Below, piece after piece: positions 8,418-16,732 of a stretch of DNA of 64,000 nt. The stretch is from positions 248,001 through 312,000 of the forward strand of contig NZ_PYWA01000004.1 in NCBI RefSeq assembly GCF_003056335.1. The letters are read 5' to 3'. Position 1 is the first letter of the stretch. Every line of letters begins with the position of its first letter. A program made the translations under genes and the position numbers. This DNA is from Paracoccus indicus (GTDB lineage Bacteria > Pseudomonadota > Alphaproteobacteria > Rhodobacterales > Rhodobacteraceae). Below the pieces are notes generated by a model, which worked only from the letters and a program-made list of their open reading frames with translations, did no database searches and was not told the origin of the DNA.

Positions 8418-9677
8418 ATGACCCCGCACCGCGCCACCCTGTTCGCGACGGCCCTGCTGTCCGTTTTCGCCGCGACCCACCCTGCCCTGGCGCAAGACGA
8501 CGCCCCCTTCACCGCCGCTCAGATCGAGGCCGCGCAATACGGCGGCGGCGACCTGCCGCGCGGTCGCACGGCGCTGACGGCCAAGGTGCAGATCCTGCTG
8601 GACCGTTCGGGGACCTCTCCGGGCGTCATAGACGGCTTCAAGGGCGGCATGAGCCAAAGCGCGATCAAGGCGTTCGAGCGTCAGACCGGCCTGCCGATGG
8701 ACGGCGTCATGGACCCTCATGTCTGGAACCTTCTGCAGGCCTTTTCGACCCGGCCCGTGACCCAAAGCTATGTCATCACCCAAGCCGATGCCGAGGGGCT
8801 GGTCGATGCGATCCCCACCGATTACGCCGAAAAGGCCAAGATGGCCGCGATGGCGCATACCAGCATCGCCGAACGTCTTAGCGAACGCTTTCACATGGAC
8901 GAGAAATTCATCCAGTTTCTGAACCCCGGCGTTCCCCTGCAACCCGGATCGACCATTCAGGTCATGGCTCCGAACGGTGCGATTCGTGGGCAGGTGTCGC
9001 GGATCATCATCGACAAGGCCAACCGCCGCGTCGCCGGTTACGACGCCAAGGGACGCATGGTCGTCGACTATCCGGCCACCATCGGATCGACCGCGACGCC
9101 CTCGCCCGCCGGGACGCATAACGTCAAGACCGTGGCGCTGAACCCGAACTATACCTACAACCCCGACGTCAATTTCCGGCAGGCAGGCAACGACAAGCCG
9201 CTGATCGTGCCGCCGGGGCCGAACGGTCCCGTGGGCACCGTCTGGATCGGGCTGACCAAGCCGACCTATGGCATCCACGGCACTCCGACGCCCTCGCAGC
9301 TGTTCAGCAACCAGTCCAGCGGCTGCGTGCGCCTGACCAATTGGGACGCCGAGGAGCTGGCGGGCATGGTGCGCATCGGTGGCACCTCGGTCGAGTTTCT
9401 GGAACCGGGCGTGACCATCTCGGATGTCACGGGCGCTTCGGGGGCCACGACGCCGCCGGTGGCCGATATCGCCATGCCCGAGGGCACCGCCGAGCCGGAT
9501 ATGCCGCAGCCGCAGGAACCGCTGGCCCTGCCGAATGCGACCGCCACCCCGGCCCAGCCCGCCGAAACCCCGCAGCCCGCAGCGCCTGCGACCAATGACG
9601 ATCCCCTAACCGATGCCCTGGACGAGGCCCTGCCGCAGGGCTTCGTCGTCCCGCCGCTCTCCGAGCCGCAGCCGTGA
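8418..9677 (+). CDS. L,D-transpeptidase with peptidoglycan-binding domain (YkuD family)
   Basis: 419-residue exported enzyme expected to make 3-3 crosslinks in peptidoglycan or to attach proteins to it. It has a signal peptide (1-25, ATHPALA then QDD), a peptidoglycan-binding domain at about 45-110 (LDRSGTSPGVIDGFKGGM), a LysM-like stretch, and a YkuD catalytic domain at about 200-335 with H287 in IHGTPTP and nucleophile C303 in SSGCVRL. The tail from about 355 is rich in Pro, Ala and Glu and looks unstructured. The ATG at 8418 has GGAG seven bases upstream and starts the signal peptide. The ATG at 8400 is an alternative. The stop overlaps the GTG start of the next gene by four bases (GTGA), so the two are probably translationally coupled. 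Confidence 0.94.
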   Translation: MTPHRATLFATALLSVFAATHPALAQDDAPFTAAQIEAAQYGGGDLPRGRTALTAKVQILLDRSGTSPGVIDGFKGGMSQSAIKAFERQTGLPMDGVMDPHVWNLLQAFSTRPVTQSYVITQADAEGLVDAIPTDYAEKAKMAAMAHTSIAERLSERFHMDEKFIQFLNPGVPLQPGSTIQVMAPNGAIRGQVSRIIIDKANRRVAGYDAKGRMVVDYPATIGSTATPSPAGTHNVKTVALNPNYTYNPDVNFRQAGNDKPLIVPPGPNGPVGTVWIGLTKPTYGIHGTPTPSQLFSNQSSGCVRLTNWDAEELAGMVRIGGTSVEFLEPGVTISDVTGASGATTPPVADIAMPEGTAEPDMPQPQEPLALPNATATPAQPAETPQPAAPATNDDPLTDALDEALPQGFVVPPLSEPQP

Positions 9678-10429
9678 AGGCCCGCCCGGTCCTGACGCCC
9701 CTGGCGACCCTTGCGGTCATGCTCTGGGCGGCGGGACCGCTGGCGGCGCAGCAGGATCGCCCGCCTCTGCGCCCCGTCCCACCAACGACCCCAGCAGAAA
9801 TGCAAGGACCGCCTGCCCCATCGGCGCAGGTCGCCTCGGTCGAGGTCGCCCCCGAGGAGGACGAACAGGAATTCGCCGCATGCCTGCTGGCCCTGTCGAT
9901 GCTGGGCGCGCGCTATACCGAACTGCCGCCAATCATGGATGACGACGATCCCGATTGCGGCATCGCCCGCCCGTTGCAGATCGATCGGATCATCTCGGAC
10001 GTGACCCTGTCAGGCCAGCCGGTGATGCGCTGCGACACGGCCCGCGCCTTGGGGCTGTGGGCACGCGATTTCCTGCGACCAGCCGCGGCCCTGCTGGACA
10101 ATGCGCCAAGGCTGAGCGAGTTGCAGACCGGCCCCGGTTACACATGCCGCGCGCGGGTCGGCACGGGGGCTGCAGTTCCCAAGCAATCCGAACACGCCTA
10201 TGGCAGCGCCATCGATATCGCAGGGTTCGCCTTCGACGATGGTTCGGTGATCGCGGTCGAACCACGCGCAGACAGTGGCAGCCAAGAGGAAAGCTTTCAG
10301 CGCGCGGCGCGCGGGACGGCCTGCCTGCTGTTCACGACGGTGCTGGGACCGGGCGCGAATGCCGCCCATGACAACCACCTGCACCTCGATCTTGCGGATC
10401 GCAACGGCGGTTGGCGGCTTTGCGAATAG
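9674..10429 (+). CDS. Extensin-like family protein, putative LAS-type peptidoglycan metallopeptidase
   Basis: 251 residues starting at a GTG that overlaps the L,D-transpeptidase stop. It has a signal peptide (about 1-26), a Pro-rich acidic linker, and then the bacterial extensin-like C-terminal domain (about 75-251) with family cysteines at PDCGIA, MRCDTA and YTCRAR. The zinc-ligand pattern of LAS peptidases is visible: H174 and D181 in SEHAYGSAID, and H235 and H237 in DNHLHLD. That pattern is the M15 D-Ala-D-Ala carboxypeptidase signature (SxHxxGxAxD and HxH). A peptidase role in the periplasm is inference from these residues and from coupling to a peptidoglycan transpeptidase. The name extensin-like reflects only historical similarity to plant proteins. 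Confidence 0.85.
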   Translation: MKARPVLTPLATLAVMLWAAGPLAAQQDRPPLRPVPPTTPAEMQGPPAPSAQVASVEVAPEEDEQEFAACLLALSMLGARYTELPPIMDDDDPDCGIARPLQIDRIISDVTLSGQPVMRCDTARALGLWARDFLRPAAALLDNAPRLSELQTGPGYTCRARVGTGAAVPKQSEHAYGSAIDIAGFAFDDGSVIAVEPRADSGSQEESFQRAARGTACLLFTTVLGPGANAAHDNHLHLDLADRNGGWRLCE

Positions 10430-10430
10430 A

Positions 10431-11162
10431 TCAGCGGCTCTGGCGTTCCATGTCCAGATATGACGGGTCGAAGCGTGCCAAGGTGGACAGCCCCTGCCAA
10501 TCGAGAATGGTGATATCCGCCCCCGACCAGCGGATCAGGCCACGGTCGCGCAGGTCGCGCACGGCGCGGTTCACATGGATGGGGGAATACCCCAAAATAT
10601 CCGCCAACTCCCGCTGCAGCAGGCTGAGGGCGAACTTGTAGTCGCTGGCCGCGCCGACGGCATTCAGACGGGTATAGATCTCGCACAGGAGGTGGGCCAG
10701 ATGGGCGCTGGACCGCAACGAGGCCGCCGCGACCAGCCATTGTCGGTGGACGGCTGCATCGATCAGCGTCGCCATCCACAAGAGCCGCGTCAGATGGGGA
10801 AAATTCTCGGTGATCTCGGTCAATTCGGAGTGGTCGATAAACTCGACCTCGACATGGCCGGTGGCGATGACCGAATGTTCCAGCCCCGCCAGAACGAAGC
10901 CATGCAGGTCGACGAAATCGCCCGGAACGTGCAGGGCGGTGATGACGCGCTCCTTGGGGCGTCCGACCAGGGTATGCGACCGTGCGGACAGGCCCTTCAG
11001 CATCATGCAACTGCGCTTGGCGGATCGATCCGTCGGCACGATGACATCGCCCGGACCAAAGCTGACGTGCTGGGTGCGGACGGCGCGAAGGCGGTCCAGA
11101 TCGCGCGGTGCAAGCGTGTCACGACGTTGAAGGAAACGGATAAAATATTCGGTTATGGCCAT
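10431..11162 (-). CDS. Crp/Fnr-family transcriptional regulator
   Basis: 243 residues. The N-terminal cyclic-nucleotide-binding-type beta barrel (about 25-140) contains FGPGDVIVPTD and VPGDFVDLHGF. A C-terminal winged helix (about 165-230) has LLQRELADILGYSPIHVNRAVRDLRDRGLI as the DNA-binding part. The N-terminal cysteine cluster of oxygen-sensing FNR is absent, so it is not an iron-sulfur FNR. A ligand cannot be named. The start has AAAGGAGG upstream. The gene converges on the extensin-like gene with one base between stops, and lies 121 bases downstream of fliI on the same strand, probably with its own promoter. Confidence 0.92.
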   Translation of the reverse strand: MAITEYFIRFLQRRDTLAPRDLDRLRAVRTQHVSFGPGDVIVPTDRSAKRSCMMLKGLSARSHTLVGRPKERVITALHVPGDFVDLHGFVLAGLEHSVIATGHVEVEFIDHSELTEITENFPHLTRLLWMATLIDAAVHRQWLVAAASLRSSAHLAHLLCEIYTRLNAVGAASDYKFALSLLQRELADILGYSPIHVNRAVRDLRDRGLIRWSGADITILDWQGLSTLARFDPSYLDMERQSR

Positions 11163-11283
11163 TTTACCCCCCTCCTTTCAAAAGCTTGCGGACACTGGCA
11201 AATCGCGATTCTGCGCGCAATACCCGCCGCCCAAGGTTTAACAATCATTAAGCACCAAGAACTCGCATGGGGTCGATTTGGTT

Positions 11284-12603
11284 TCAGCGTCGCGCGCCGA
11301 CGTGACGCAGGGCCACCTCCAGCGCGGTGAAGCTTTCCGCGACCGAAGCGGTTTTCCGGGTCATGAAATCGTCCAGTTTCGGAAAGAGGTGCATGGCCTC
11401 ATCCAGCTTGGGGTCCGACCCCGGTGCATAGAGGCCCGCGCGAATCATCAGCTCGGATTCGGCGTAGGCACCAAGGGCCGCGCGGGCGCGCTGGATCTGC
11501 GCGTTTTCCGGCGTGCTGGCAGCATCCGGCAAGGATCGCGACACCGACCTTACCACATCGACGGCGGGAAAGCGGCCCCGTTCCGCGATGGCGCGGTCCA
11601 GAACCACATGGCCGTCCAGCGTGCCGCGCAGGATGTCGGCCACCGGCTCCTCCATGTCGGACCCCGCGACCAGGACACTGAAGATGCCGGTAATGTCGCC
11701 CGTTCCTTCCGGACCGGGGCCGGATCGTTCCGCCAACCCCATGATCAGGTTCGACACCGAGGGCGGAAAGCCGCGGAAGCTGGCCGGTTCGCCCGCGGCC
11801 AAGGCAATCTCGCGGTGTGCCTCGGCAAAGCGGGTGATGCTGTCGGCCAGGAACAGGACGTGCTTGCCCTGATCGCGGAAATGCTCGGCCACGCTCATGG
11901 CGGCCCATGCGCAGCGGCGGCGGATCAGGGGCGACTGGTCGGATGTGGCGGCGACGATGACGGCGCGCTTCATCCCCTCGGGGCCCATGGTGCGTTCGAC
12001 GAATTCGCGCAGTTCGCGGCCACGTTCGCCGATCATGGCGATGACGACCACATCGGCCTGCACCCCCTTGGCCAGCATCGACAGCAGCGTGGATTTGCCC
12101 ACGCCAGACCCCGCGAAAAGCCCGACCCGCTGCCCCGCCACCAAGGGCAGCAGCGTGTCGAAGACCGCCAGCCCCGTGTCCAGCCGCGCCCCAAGCCGCT
12201 TGCGCGTGACGGCGGGCGGCGCGTCGCTGCGAAACCCGCGTTCCTGCAATCCCTGCGGCAGGGGGCGACCATCCAAGGGCCGCCCAAGCGGGTCGATGAT
12301 GCGCCCCACCCAGGCATCGCAGGGGGCGATGCGCGGCGCGTGCATCAGCCGAACCTGCGCGCCGACCGACAGCCCCTCGGTCCCGCCTTCGGGCAGAACC
12401 TCGGCGTGGTCGGGGGCAAGGCCCACGATCTCTCCGCCCAGGTCACCGGTGGCCAGCGCGATCTGCACCCGGTCGCCCACCGAGGCGGTGCCGTTCAGCC
12501 CCTCGACCCGGATCACGCCGGCGCGGATCGACTGCACCCGCCCATGGTGCGTGACGATCCGCAGTCGCGCCAGCCGACCCGCAATCGATTCCAACCTGTC
12601 CAT
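11284..12603 (-). CDS. fliI: Flagellum-specific ATP synthase FliI
   Basis: 439-residue ATPase of the flagellar type III export apparatus, homologous to F1-ATPase beta. Visible features are the N-terminal beta barrel (1-95), the Walker A loop FAGSGVGKSTLL at about 163-174, the Walker B region around HVLFLADSITRFAEAHREIALAAGE, and the typical GFPPSVSNLIMGLAERSG. Length is normal. The frame also has a GTG one codon before the ATG at 12603. The ATG is chosen. It is divergent from the flgB operon across an 89-base gap with a CtrA-like box. In other bacteria fliI is usually with fliH and fliJ, but neither is seen here. Confidence 0.95.
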   Translation of the reverse strand: MDRLESIAGRLARLRIVTHHGRVQSIRAGVIRVEGLNGTASVGDRVQIALATGDLGGEIVGLAPDHAEVLPEGGTEGLSVGAQVRLMHAPRIAPCDAWVGRIIDPLGRPLDGRPLPQGLQERGFRSDAPPAVTRKRLGARLDTGLAVFDTLLPLVAGQRVGLFAGSGVGKSTLLSMLAKGVQADVVVIAMIGERGRELREFVERTMGPEGMKRAVIVAATSDQSPLIRRRCAWAAMSVAEHFRDQGKHVLFLADSITRFAEAHREIALAAGEPASFRGFPPSVSNLIMGLAERSGPGPEGTGDITGIFSVLVAGSDMEEPVADILRGTLDGHVVLDRAIAERGRFPAVDVVRSVSRSLPDAASTPENAQIQRARAALGAYAESELMIRAGLYAPGSDPKLDEAMHLFPKLDDFMTRKTASVAESFTALEVALRHVGARR

Positions 12604-12656
12604 CACGTCACCCCAAGGTTTTCGGTTCCACGAAAGGGTTTCTAAAGGAATCGGGG

Positions 12657-12671
12657 TTAAGACCGGGTTTA
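12657..12671. promoter_or_regulatory. Candidate CtrA box between fliI and flgB
   Basis: TTAA (12657-12660), seven bases, then TTTA (12668-12671), one mismatch from the CtrA consensus TTAA-N7-TTAA. Read on the minus strand the conserved half is TTAACC, matching the extended consensus. It lies 21 bases upstream of the flgB ATG and could serve both divergent flagellar operons. Confidence 0.5.
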
Positions 12672-12692
12672 TCGTGATTGAGGAGAAGCCTC

Positions 12693-13082
12693 ATGTTTGA
12701 GAAGATCGAAATGATGCGGATGGTCCATGCGATGGGCCAGCACGTCTCTCAGCGCCAGCTTGTGGTGGCGCGCAACATCGCCAATGCGGATACGCCCGGA
12801 TACCGGGCCGCCGACATGCAGGATTTCGACGAAAGCTATCGTCAGGCGTCCCTCGGGGGCGACCTGCGGGCGACCAGCCCGCGCCATCTGCCCAGTCCCG
12901 AATGGGCGCTGGACACCGCCCGCCTTATCGACACCGGCCAGCAGGCATCCCCCAACGGCAACACCGTGTCGCTGGAGGAGGAGATGGTCCGCGCCGCCGA
13001 GGTCAAGCGCGACAGCGACCTGTCGCTTGGCATCTACCGATCGGCGCTGGACCTGATGCGCACCAGCCTTGGCCGCAGGTAA
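12693..13082 (+). CDS. flgB: Flagellar basal-body rod protein FlgB
   Basis: 129 residues, the usual FlgB length. It forms part of the proximal rod, built after export by the flagellar type III machine. The rod-protein signature LVVARNIANADTPGYRAAD is at about 24-42, and the C-terminal heptad-rich region contains ELMVRAAEVKRDSDLSL-like rod residues. The ATG at 12693 is preceded by GGAG. An upstream in-frame ATG would place that site inside the gene. It is first in the operon flgB-flgC-fliE-fliQ-flgF-flgG-flgA-flgH-fliL-like, with 12 bases to flgC. Confidence 0.93.
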   Translation: MFEKIEMMRMVHAMGQHVSQRQLVVARNIANADTPGYRAADMQDFDESYRQASLGGDLRATSPRHLPSPEWALDTARLIDTGQQASPNGNTVSLEEEMVRAAEVKRDSDLSLGIYRSALDLMRTSLGRR

Positions 13083-13094
13083 AGGATTGAAACC

Positions 13095-13487
13095 ATGACC
13101 GAACAGATCACCGCGCTGCGCATGGCAGCATCGGGCATGCGCGCCCAAAGCGAACGCATGCGCCACACCGCCGAGAACATGGCGAACATCGACACCCCCG
13201 GCTATCGCCGCAAACTGGTCAGCTTCGAACAGGCCACCGACTTCGGCCGCCCCACGGGTGAAGTTCAGGCAGGCCGCGTTCAGCTGGACCAGGCCCCTCT
13301 GCCCAAGATCCACGACCCCAGCCACCCGATGGCTGACGAACAGGGCTATTTCCAAGGCTCGAACGTCGATGTCGTGATCGAGATGGCAGACAGCCGCGAA
13401 GCTGGCCGCAGCTATGAGGCAAACCTTCGCATCTTCGAACAAAGCCGCCAGATGGGCAGCGCTTTGCTTGACATCCTCCGTCGCTAG
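13095..13487 (+). CDS. flgC: Flagellar basal-body rod protein FlgC
   Basis: 130 residues. FlgC polymerises in the proximal rod. The rod motif MRHTAENMANIDTPGYRRK is at about 22-40, the middle has YFQGSNVDVVIEMADSREAG, where the family usually has a GYVxxPNVN-like stretch, and the C-terminus has RSYEANLRIFEQSRQMG. It lies between flgB and fliE with 12- and 14-base gaps. The length is near the family norm of about 135. Confidence 0.93.
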   Translation: MTEQITALRMAASGMRAQSERMRHTAENMANIDTPGYRRKLVSFEQATDFGRPTGEVQAGRVQLDQAPLPKIHDPSHPMADEQGYFQGSNVDVVIEMADSREAGRSYEANLRIFEQSRQMGSALLDILRR

Positions 13488-13501
13488 AAAGGCACCAGCA
13501 G

Positions 13502-13786
13502 ATGATTTCCGGATTGAACGCCGCCAACGCATATTCCGCCGCCCGCAGCGCCGTGGCCCCCGACGGGCAGGCATCGGGCACCGCCAAGCTGGGCCAGATG
13601 GCGCAGGATTTCGCAGCCCACATGGACCAGGTCGACCAGGTCGCCACGGGCGCGATGACAGGCCAGGTCAACACCCATCAGCTGGTCCAGACCATCGCCG
13701 AGGCGCAGATGGCCATGGAGACGGTCGTCGCCATCCGCGACAAGGTCGTCGAGGCCTATCAGGAAATCCTGCGGATGCCCGTCTGA
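13502..13786 (+). CDS. fliE: Flagellar hook-basal body complex protein FliE
   Basis: 94 residues, typical of FliE, the adapter between the MS ring and the rod. Family features are the C-terminal helical segment with QLVQTIAEAQMAMETVVAIRDKVVEAYQEILRMPV-like spacing and a low-complexity N-terminus. The stop TGA shares one base with the ATG of fliQ (TGATG), so translation is likely coupled. Confidence 0.92.
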   Translation: MISGLNAANAYSAARSAVAPDGQASGTAKLGQMAQDFAAHMDQVDQVATGAMTGQVNTHQLVQTIAEAQMAMETVVAIRDKVVEAYQEILRMPV

Positions 13787-14052
13787 TGCCGGAAACCATC
13801 CTCTTCGACATGCTGCGGCAGGCGCTGCTGATCGCGGTGCGGATCTCGGCCCCGCTTCTGGGGGTGGCGCTGATCGCGGGCGTGGTGATCGGCCTCTTCC
13901 AGGCGCTGACCTCGGTGCAGGAGATGACGCTGACCTTCGTGCCCAAGGTGGGGCTGATGCTGGTCGTCTTCTGGGTGTCCATGAGCTTCATGACCACGGC
14001 GCTGTCGGATTTCTACCTGGGGCAGATCATCCCCCTGATCGCGGGAAGCTGA
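13786..14052 (+). CDS. fliQ: Flagellar biosynthesis protein FliQ
   Basis: 88 residues with two membrane helices (about 15-40 and 52-78), matching FliQ, a core subunit of the FliPQR export gate. Conserved features are the N-terminal amphipathic start MPETILFDMLRQALL, then GVVIGLFQALTSVQEMTL and FVPKVGLMLV. The ATG at 13786 overlaps the fliE stop. A longer open frame through fliE in the same frame has no homology. fliP and fliR are not in the window. Confidence 0.94.
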   Translation: MPETILFDMLRQALLIAVRISAPLLGVALIAGVVIGLFQALTSVQEMTLTFVPKVGLMLVVFWVSMSFMTTALSDFYLGQIIPLIAGS

Positions 14053-14056
14053 CGCC

Positions 14057-14773
14057 ATGGACAATGCCATCTATGCCAGCCTGACCCGCCAATCCGGCCT
14101 GATGCGCGAAATGCGCGTCGTGGCCAACAACATCGCCAACGCCAATACCACCGGCTTCCGCCGTGAAGGGGTGATCTTTGCTGAACACCTCTCGGCGCTG
14201 GACCGACAGGGCGGCACGCTGTCCATGGCCGATGCCCGCGGGCGGATGCTGGACCTGAACCAGGGCGTGCTGACGCAGACGAACAACAACCTGGACCTGG
14301 CCATCGAGGGCGACGGCTTCTTCATGGTCGAAACCCCAGAAGGCATCCGCCTGACCCGCGCCGGCGCCTTCACGCCGGGCCCCGAGGGCGAACTGATGAA
14401 CGCCGACGGCAACCATCTGCTGGATGAAGGCCAAGCGCCGATCATCCTGCCCGCGGGGGCCGGTTCGGTGTCCATCGGGGCGGATGGCACGCTGTCGTCG
14501 AACGGTCTGCCCTTTGGCCGCATTGGCGTCTTCAACCCGCCCGAAGGCGAAACGCCCGCCCATCAGGGGGGCACGCTGTTCAGCACCACGGGCGCCCCCG
14601 AACCCGCCGAAAACCCCCGCATCCGACAGGGTTTCCTCGAGGAATCCAACGTCGATCCGATCATGGAGATCACCCGCATGATCGAGGTCCAGCGCGCCTA
14701 CGAGCTGGGCCAGTCCTTCCTTGACCGCGAAGATCAGCGCATCCGCAGCGCGATCACCTCGATGACCCGATAA
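14057..14773 (+). CDS. flgF: Flagellar basal-body rod protein FlgF
   Basis: 238 residues, the proximal-rod protein that caps the FlgB/FlgC section. The N-terminal rod motif is VVANNIANANTTGFRREGV. NNLDLAIEGDGFFMVETPEG marks the start of the D1 region. The C-terminal signature is QGFLEESNVDPIMEITRMIEVQRAYE. FlgF is distinguished from FlgG by its shorter length and by its position before flgG. There are four bases from fliQ and ten to flgG. Confidence 0.93.
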   Translation: MDNAIYASLTRQSGLMREMRVVANNIANANTTGFRREGVIFAEHLSALDRQGGTLSMADARGRMLDLNQGVLTQTNNNLDLAIEGDGFFMVETPEGIRLTRAGAFTPGPEGELMNADGNHLLDEGQAPIILPAGAGSVSIGADGTLSSNGLPFGRIGVFNPPEGETPAHQGGTLFSTTGAPEPAENPRIRQGFLEESNVDPIMEITRMIEVQRAYELGQSFLDREDQRIRSAITSMTR

Positions 14774-14783
14774 GGAACCAGCC

Positions 14784-15569
14784 ATGAGAGCCCTGCAGAT
14801 CGCCGCCACCGGCATGAGCGCCCAGCAAACCCGCGTCGAGGTGGTGTCGAACAACCTCGCGAACATGTCCACGACCGGCTACAACGCCCGGCGCGCCGAA
14901 TTCGCCGACCTGCATTACCAGCAGGCCGCCCGCCCCGGCAGCGTCACCGCCGCCGACGGCACCGTCATTCCGGCAGGCGTCCAGCTGGGCTTGGGCGTGC
15001 GCCCCACCGCCGTCAGCGTCAACCTGCAACAGGGCGCGCTGACCCCCACCGGGGGCGATCTGGACATCGCCATCGAGGGCGACGGCTATCTGGAGGTCAC
15101 GCTGCCCTCGGGCCTGTCCGGCTATACCCGCGATGGCGGGCTGAAGCGGTCGCCCGACGGGCTGATCGTGACCTCGGATGGCTATCCGGTGGTCCCCGAC
15201 ATCACCATTCCCGACGACGCGCGCTCGATCTTGATCAGCGCGGGGGGCGAGGTGAACGCCTATTTCAACGACCGGGTGGAGCCGGAACTGCTGGGCCAGC
15301 TGACCTTGGCGGGGTTCTCGAACGAGAAGGGCCTCGAGGCGATCGGATCGAACCTTTTCATCGAAACTGCCGCATCGGGCGGCGCACAGGTCGTGAACCC
15401 GGGCCAGGACGGGCTTGGCACCCTGCGGCAGGGCTATCTGGAGGAAAGCTCGGTCGATGCGGTGCGCGAAATCACCGAGCTGATCAAGGCGCAGCGCGGA
15501 TACGAGCTGAACGCCAAGGTCATCACCGCCGCCGACCAGATGCTTGGCGCAACTACGCAGGTGCGGTGA
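14784..15569 (+). CDS. flgG: Flagellar basal-body rod protein FlgG (distal rod)
   Basis: 261 residues, exactly the common FlgG length. The start MRALQIAATGMSAQQTRVEV with VVSNNLANMSTTGYNARRA is characteristic of FlgG. The middle has GDLDIAIEGDGYLEV, and the C-terminus has QGYLEESSVDAVREITELIKAQRGYELNAK. It forms the distal rod, which passes through the P and L rings. It overlaps the flgA start. Confidence 0.95.
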   Translation: MRALQIAATGMSAQQTRVEVVSNNLANMSTTGYNARRAEFADLHYQQAARPGSVTAADGTVIPAGVQLGLGVRPTAVSVNLQQGALTPTGGDLDIAIEGDGYLEVTLPSGLSGYTRDGGLKRSPDGLIVTSDGYPVVPDITIPDDARSILISAGGEVNAYFNDRVEPELLGQLTLAGFSNEKGLEAIGSNLFIETAASGGAQVVNPGQDGLGTLRQGYLEESSVDAVREITELIKAQRGYELNAKVITAADQMLGATTQVR

Positions 15570-15982
15570 TGCGGGCGCTGGTTCTGGCACTGGCCCTGCT
15601 GCCAGCGGGCGCATGGGCAGGCGGTCTTGGCGCCGCCCGCACCCTGCCCGCTGGCAGCGTGATTTCTGCGGGCGATTTGCGCGTCATCGACACCGACCGC
15701 CCCGGCCTGACCGACCCGTCCGCCGCCATAGGCATGCAAACGCGCATCACCATCTATGAAGGCCGCCCCCTGCACGCCAACATGCTGCGCCCGCCTCGCG
15801 TTGTCAGCCGCAATCAAGTTGTCCGCCTGTCCTTCCTGCGTGGCGGCCTGCGCATCGACACCGAGGGACGCACGATGGACGACGGTGCCGCAGGCGACAT
15901 GATCCGCGTGATGAACATCGGATCGCGCAGCACGATCACCGCGCAGGTGATGCCCGACGGCACGCTGGCCGTCATCAACTGA
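15569..15982 (+). CDS. flgA: Flagellar P-ring chaperone FlgA
   Basis: 137 residues from the ATG at 15569. A GTG one codon upstream is also in frame. It has a signal peptide (about 1-17, PAGAWAGG) and a SAF-type C-terminal domain (about 20-137) with GRPLHANMLRPP and GAAGDMIRVMN, typical of FlgA, which assists FlgI assembly in the periplasm. It is shorter than enteric FlgA (about 219) because the N-terminal domain is missing, which is common in alphaproteobacteria. The start overlaps the flgG stop by one base. Confidence 0.9.
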   Translation: MRALVLALALLPAGAWAGGLGAARTLPAGSVISAGDLRVIDTDRPGLTDPSAAIGMQTRITIYEGRPLHANMLRPPRVVSRNQVVRLSFLRGGLRIDTEGRTMDDGAAGDMIRVMNIGSRSTITAQVMPDGTLAVIN

Positions 15983-15995
15983 CAAGGAAACCTTC

Positions 15996-16721
15996 ATGAA
16001 ACCCGCCCTGCTCCTGTGCCTTGCCCTGTCGGTTGCCGCCTGTTCGCGCGCCGCAAACGTCGGCCAGCCGCCCGAATTGACCTCGCCCCGCGAGACCGAG
16101 GAGTTTCTGGCCATGACCAATCCGCCCCTAGACCTGCCCCCGGATTCGGGCCGCCCCGAAGCCGCGGCCTCGCTCTGGGCGGGCACGCAATCCTCGCTGA
16201 TCAGCGACCGGCGCGCGGCGGTGCGGGGCGACATCCTGACCGTCGTGATCGAGATCGACGACCGGGCCGAGATCAGCAACAGCTCGGGGCGCAACCGGGC
16301 GGCGGGGGACAGCGTCTCGATCCCGCAGATGGTGGGTATTCCGCAACGCCTGTCCGACAAGCTGCCCGAAGGGGCCAGCTTCGAGGATCTGGCCGACGCC
16401 TCCTCCTCCTCCAGCTACAAGGGCAGCGGGAACATTTCGCGGCGCGACAAGCTGACGCTGCGGGTCGCGGCCACCGTCGTGGACACATTACCGAACGGCA
16501 CCATGCAGATCGAGGGCACCCAGGAGGTCCGTGTCAACTTCGAACTGCGCGAGCTGACCGTCAGCGGCTTCGTGCGTCCGGGCGACGTCGATCGCAGCAA
16601 CGAGATCGCCTATGACCGCATCGCGGGCGCGCGCATCTCCTATGGCGGGCGCGGCCAGATCACCGACGTTCAGCAGCCGCGCTATGGTCAGCAGATCGCC
16701 GACATCCTGCTGCCCTACTAA
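15996..16721 (+). CDS. flgH: Flagellar L-ring protein FlgH (lipoprotein)
   Basis: 241 residues. The signal peptide ends in the lipobox LSVAAC, so C16 would be lipidated and the protein placed in the outer membrane, where it forms the L ring. Typical blocks are SLWAGTQSSLISDRRAAVRGDILTV (split around residue 60), ISRRDKLTLRVAATVVDTLPNG and the C-terminal VSGFVRPGDVDRSNEIAYDRIAGARISYGG. It sits 13 bases after flgA and 11 before the FliL-like gene. Confidence 0.95.
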   Translation: MKPALLLCLALSVAACSRAANVGQPPELTSPRETEEFLAMTNPPLDLPPDSGRPEAAASLWAGTQSSLISDRRAAVRGDILTVVIEIDDRAEISNSSGRNRAAGDSVSIPQMVGIPQRLSDKLPEGASFEDLADASSSSSYKGSGNISRRDKLTLRVAATVVDTLPNGTMQIEGTQEVRVNFELRELTVSGFVRPGDVDRSNEIAYDRIAGARISYGGRGQITDVQQPRYGQQIADILLPY

Positions 16722-16732
16722 GGACCCCCCAG

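Noticed and set aside
11238-11251. TTAA-N6-TTAA between fliI and the Crp/Fnr gene
   Set aside because: The spacing is six bases rather than the seven of the CtrA consensus, and the site is downstream of fliI. Possibly chance.
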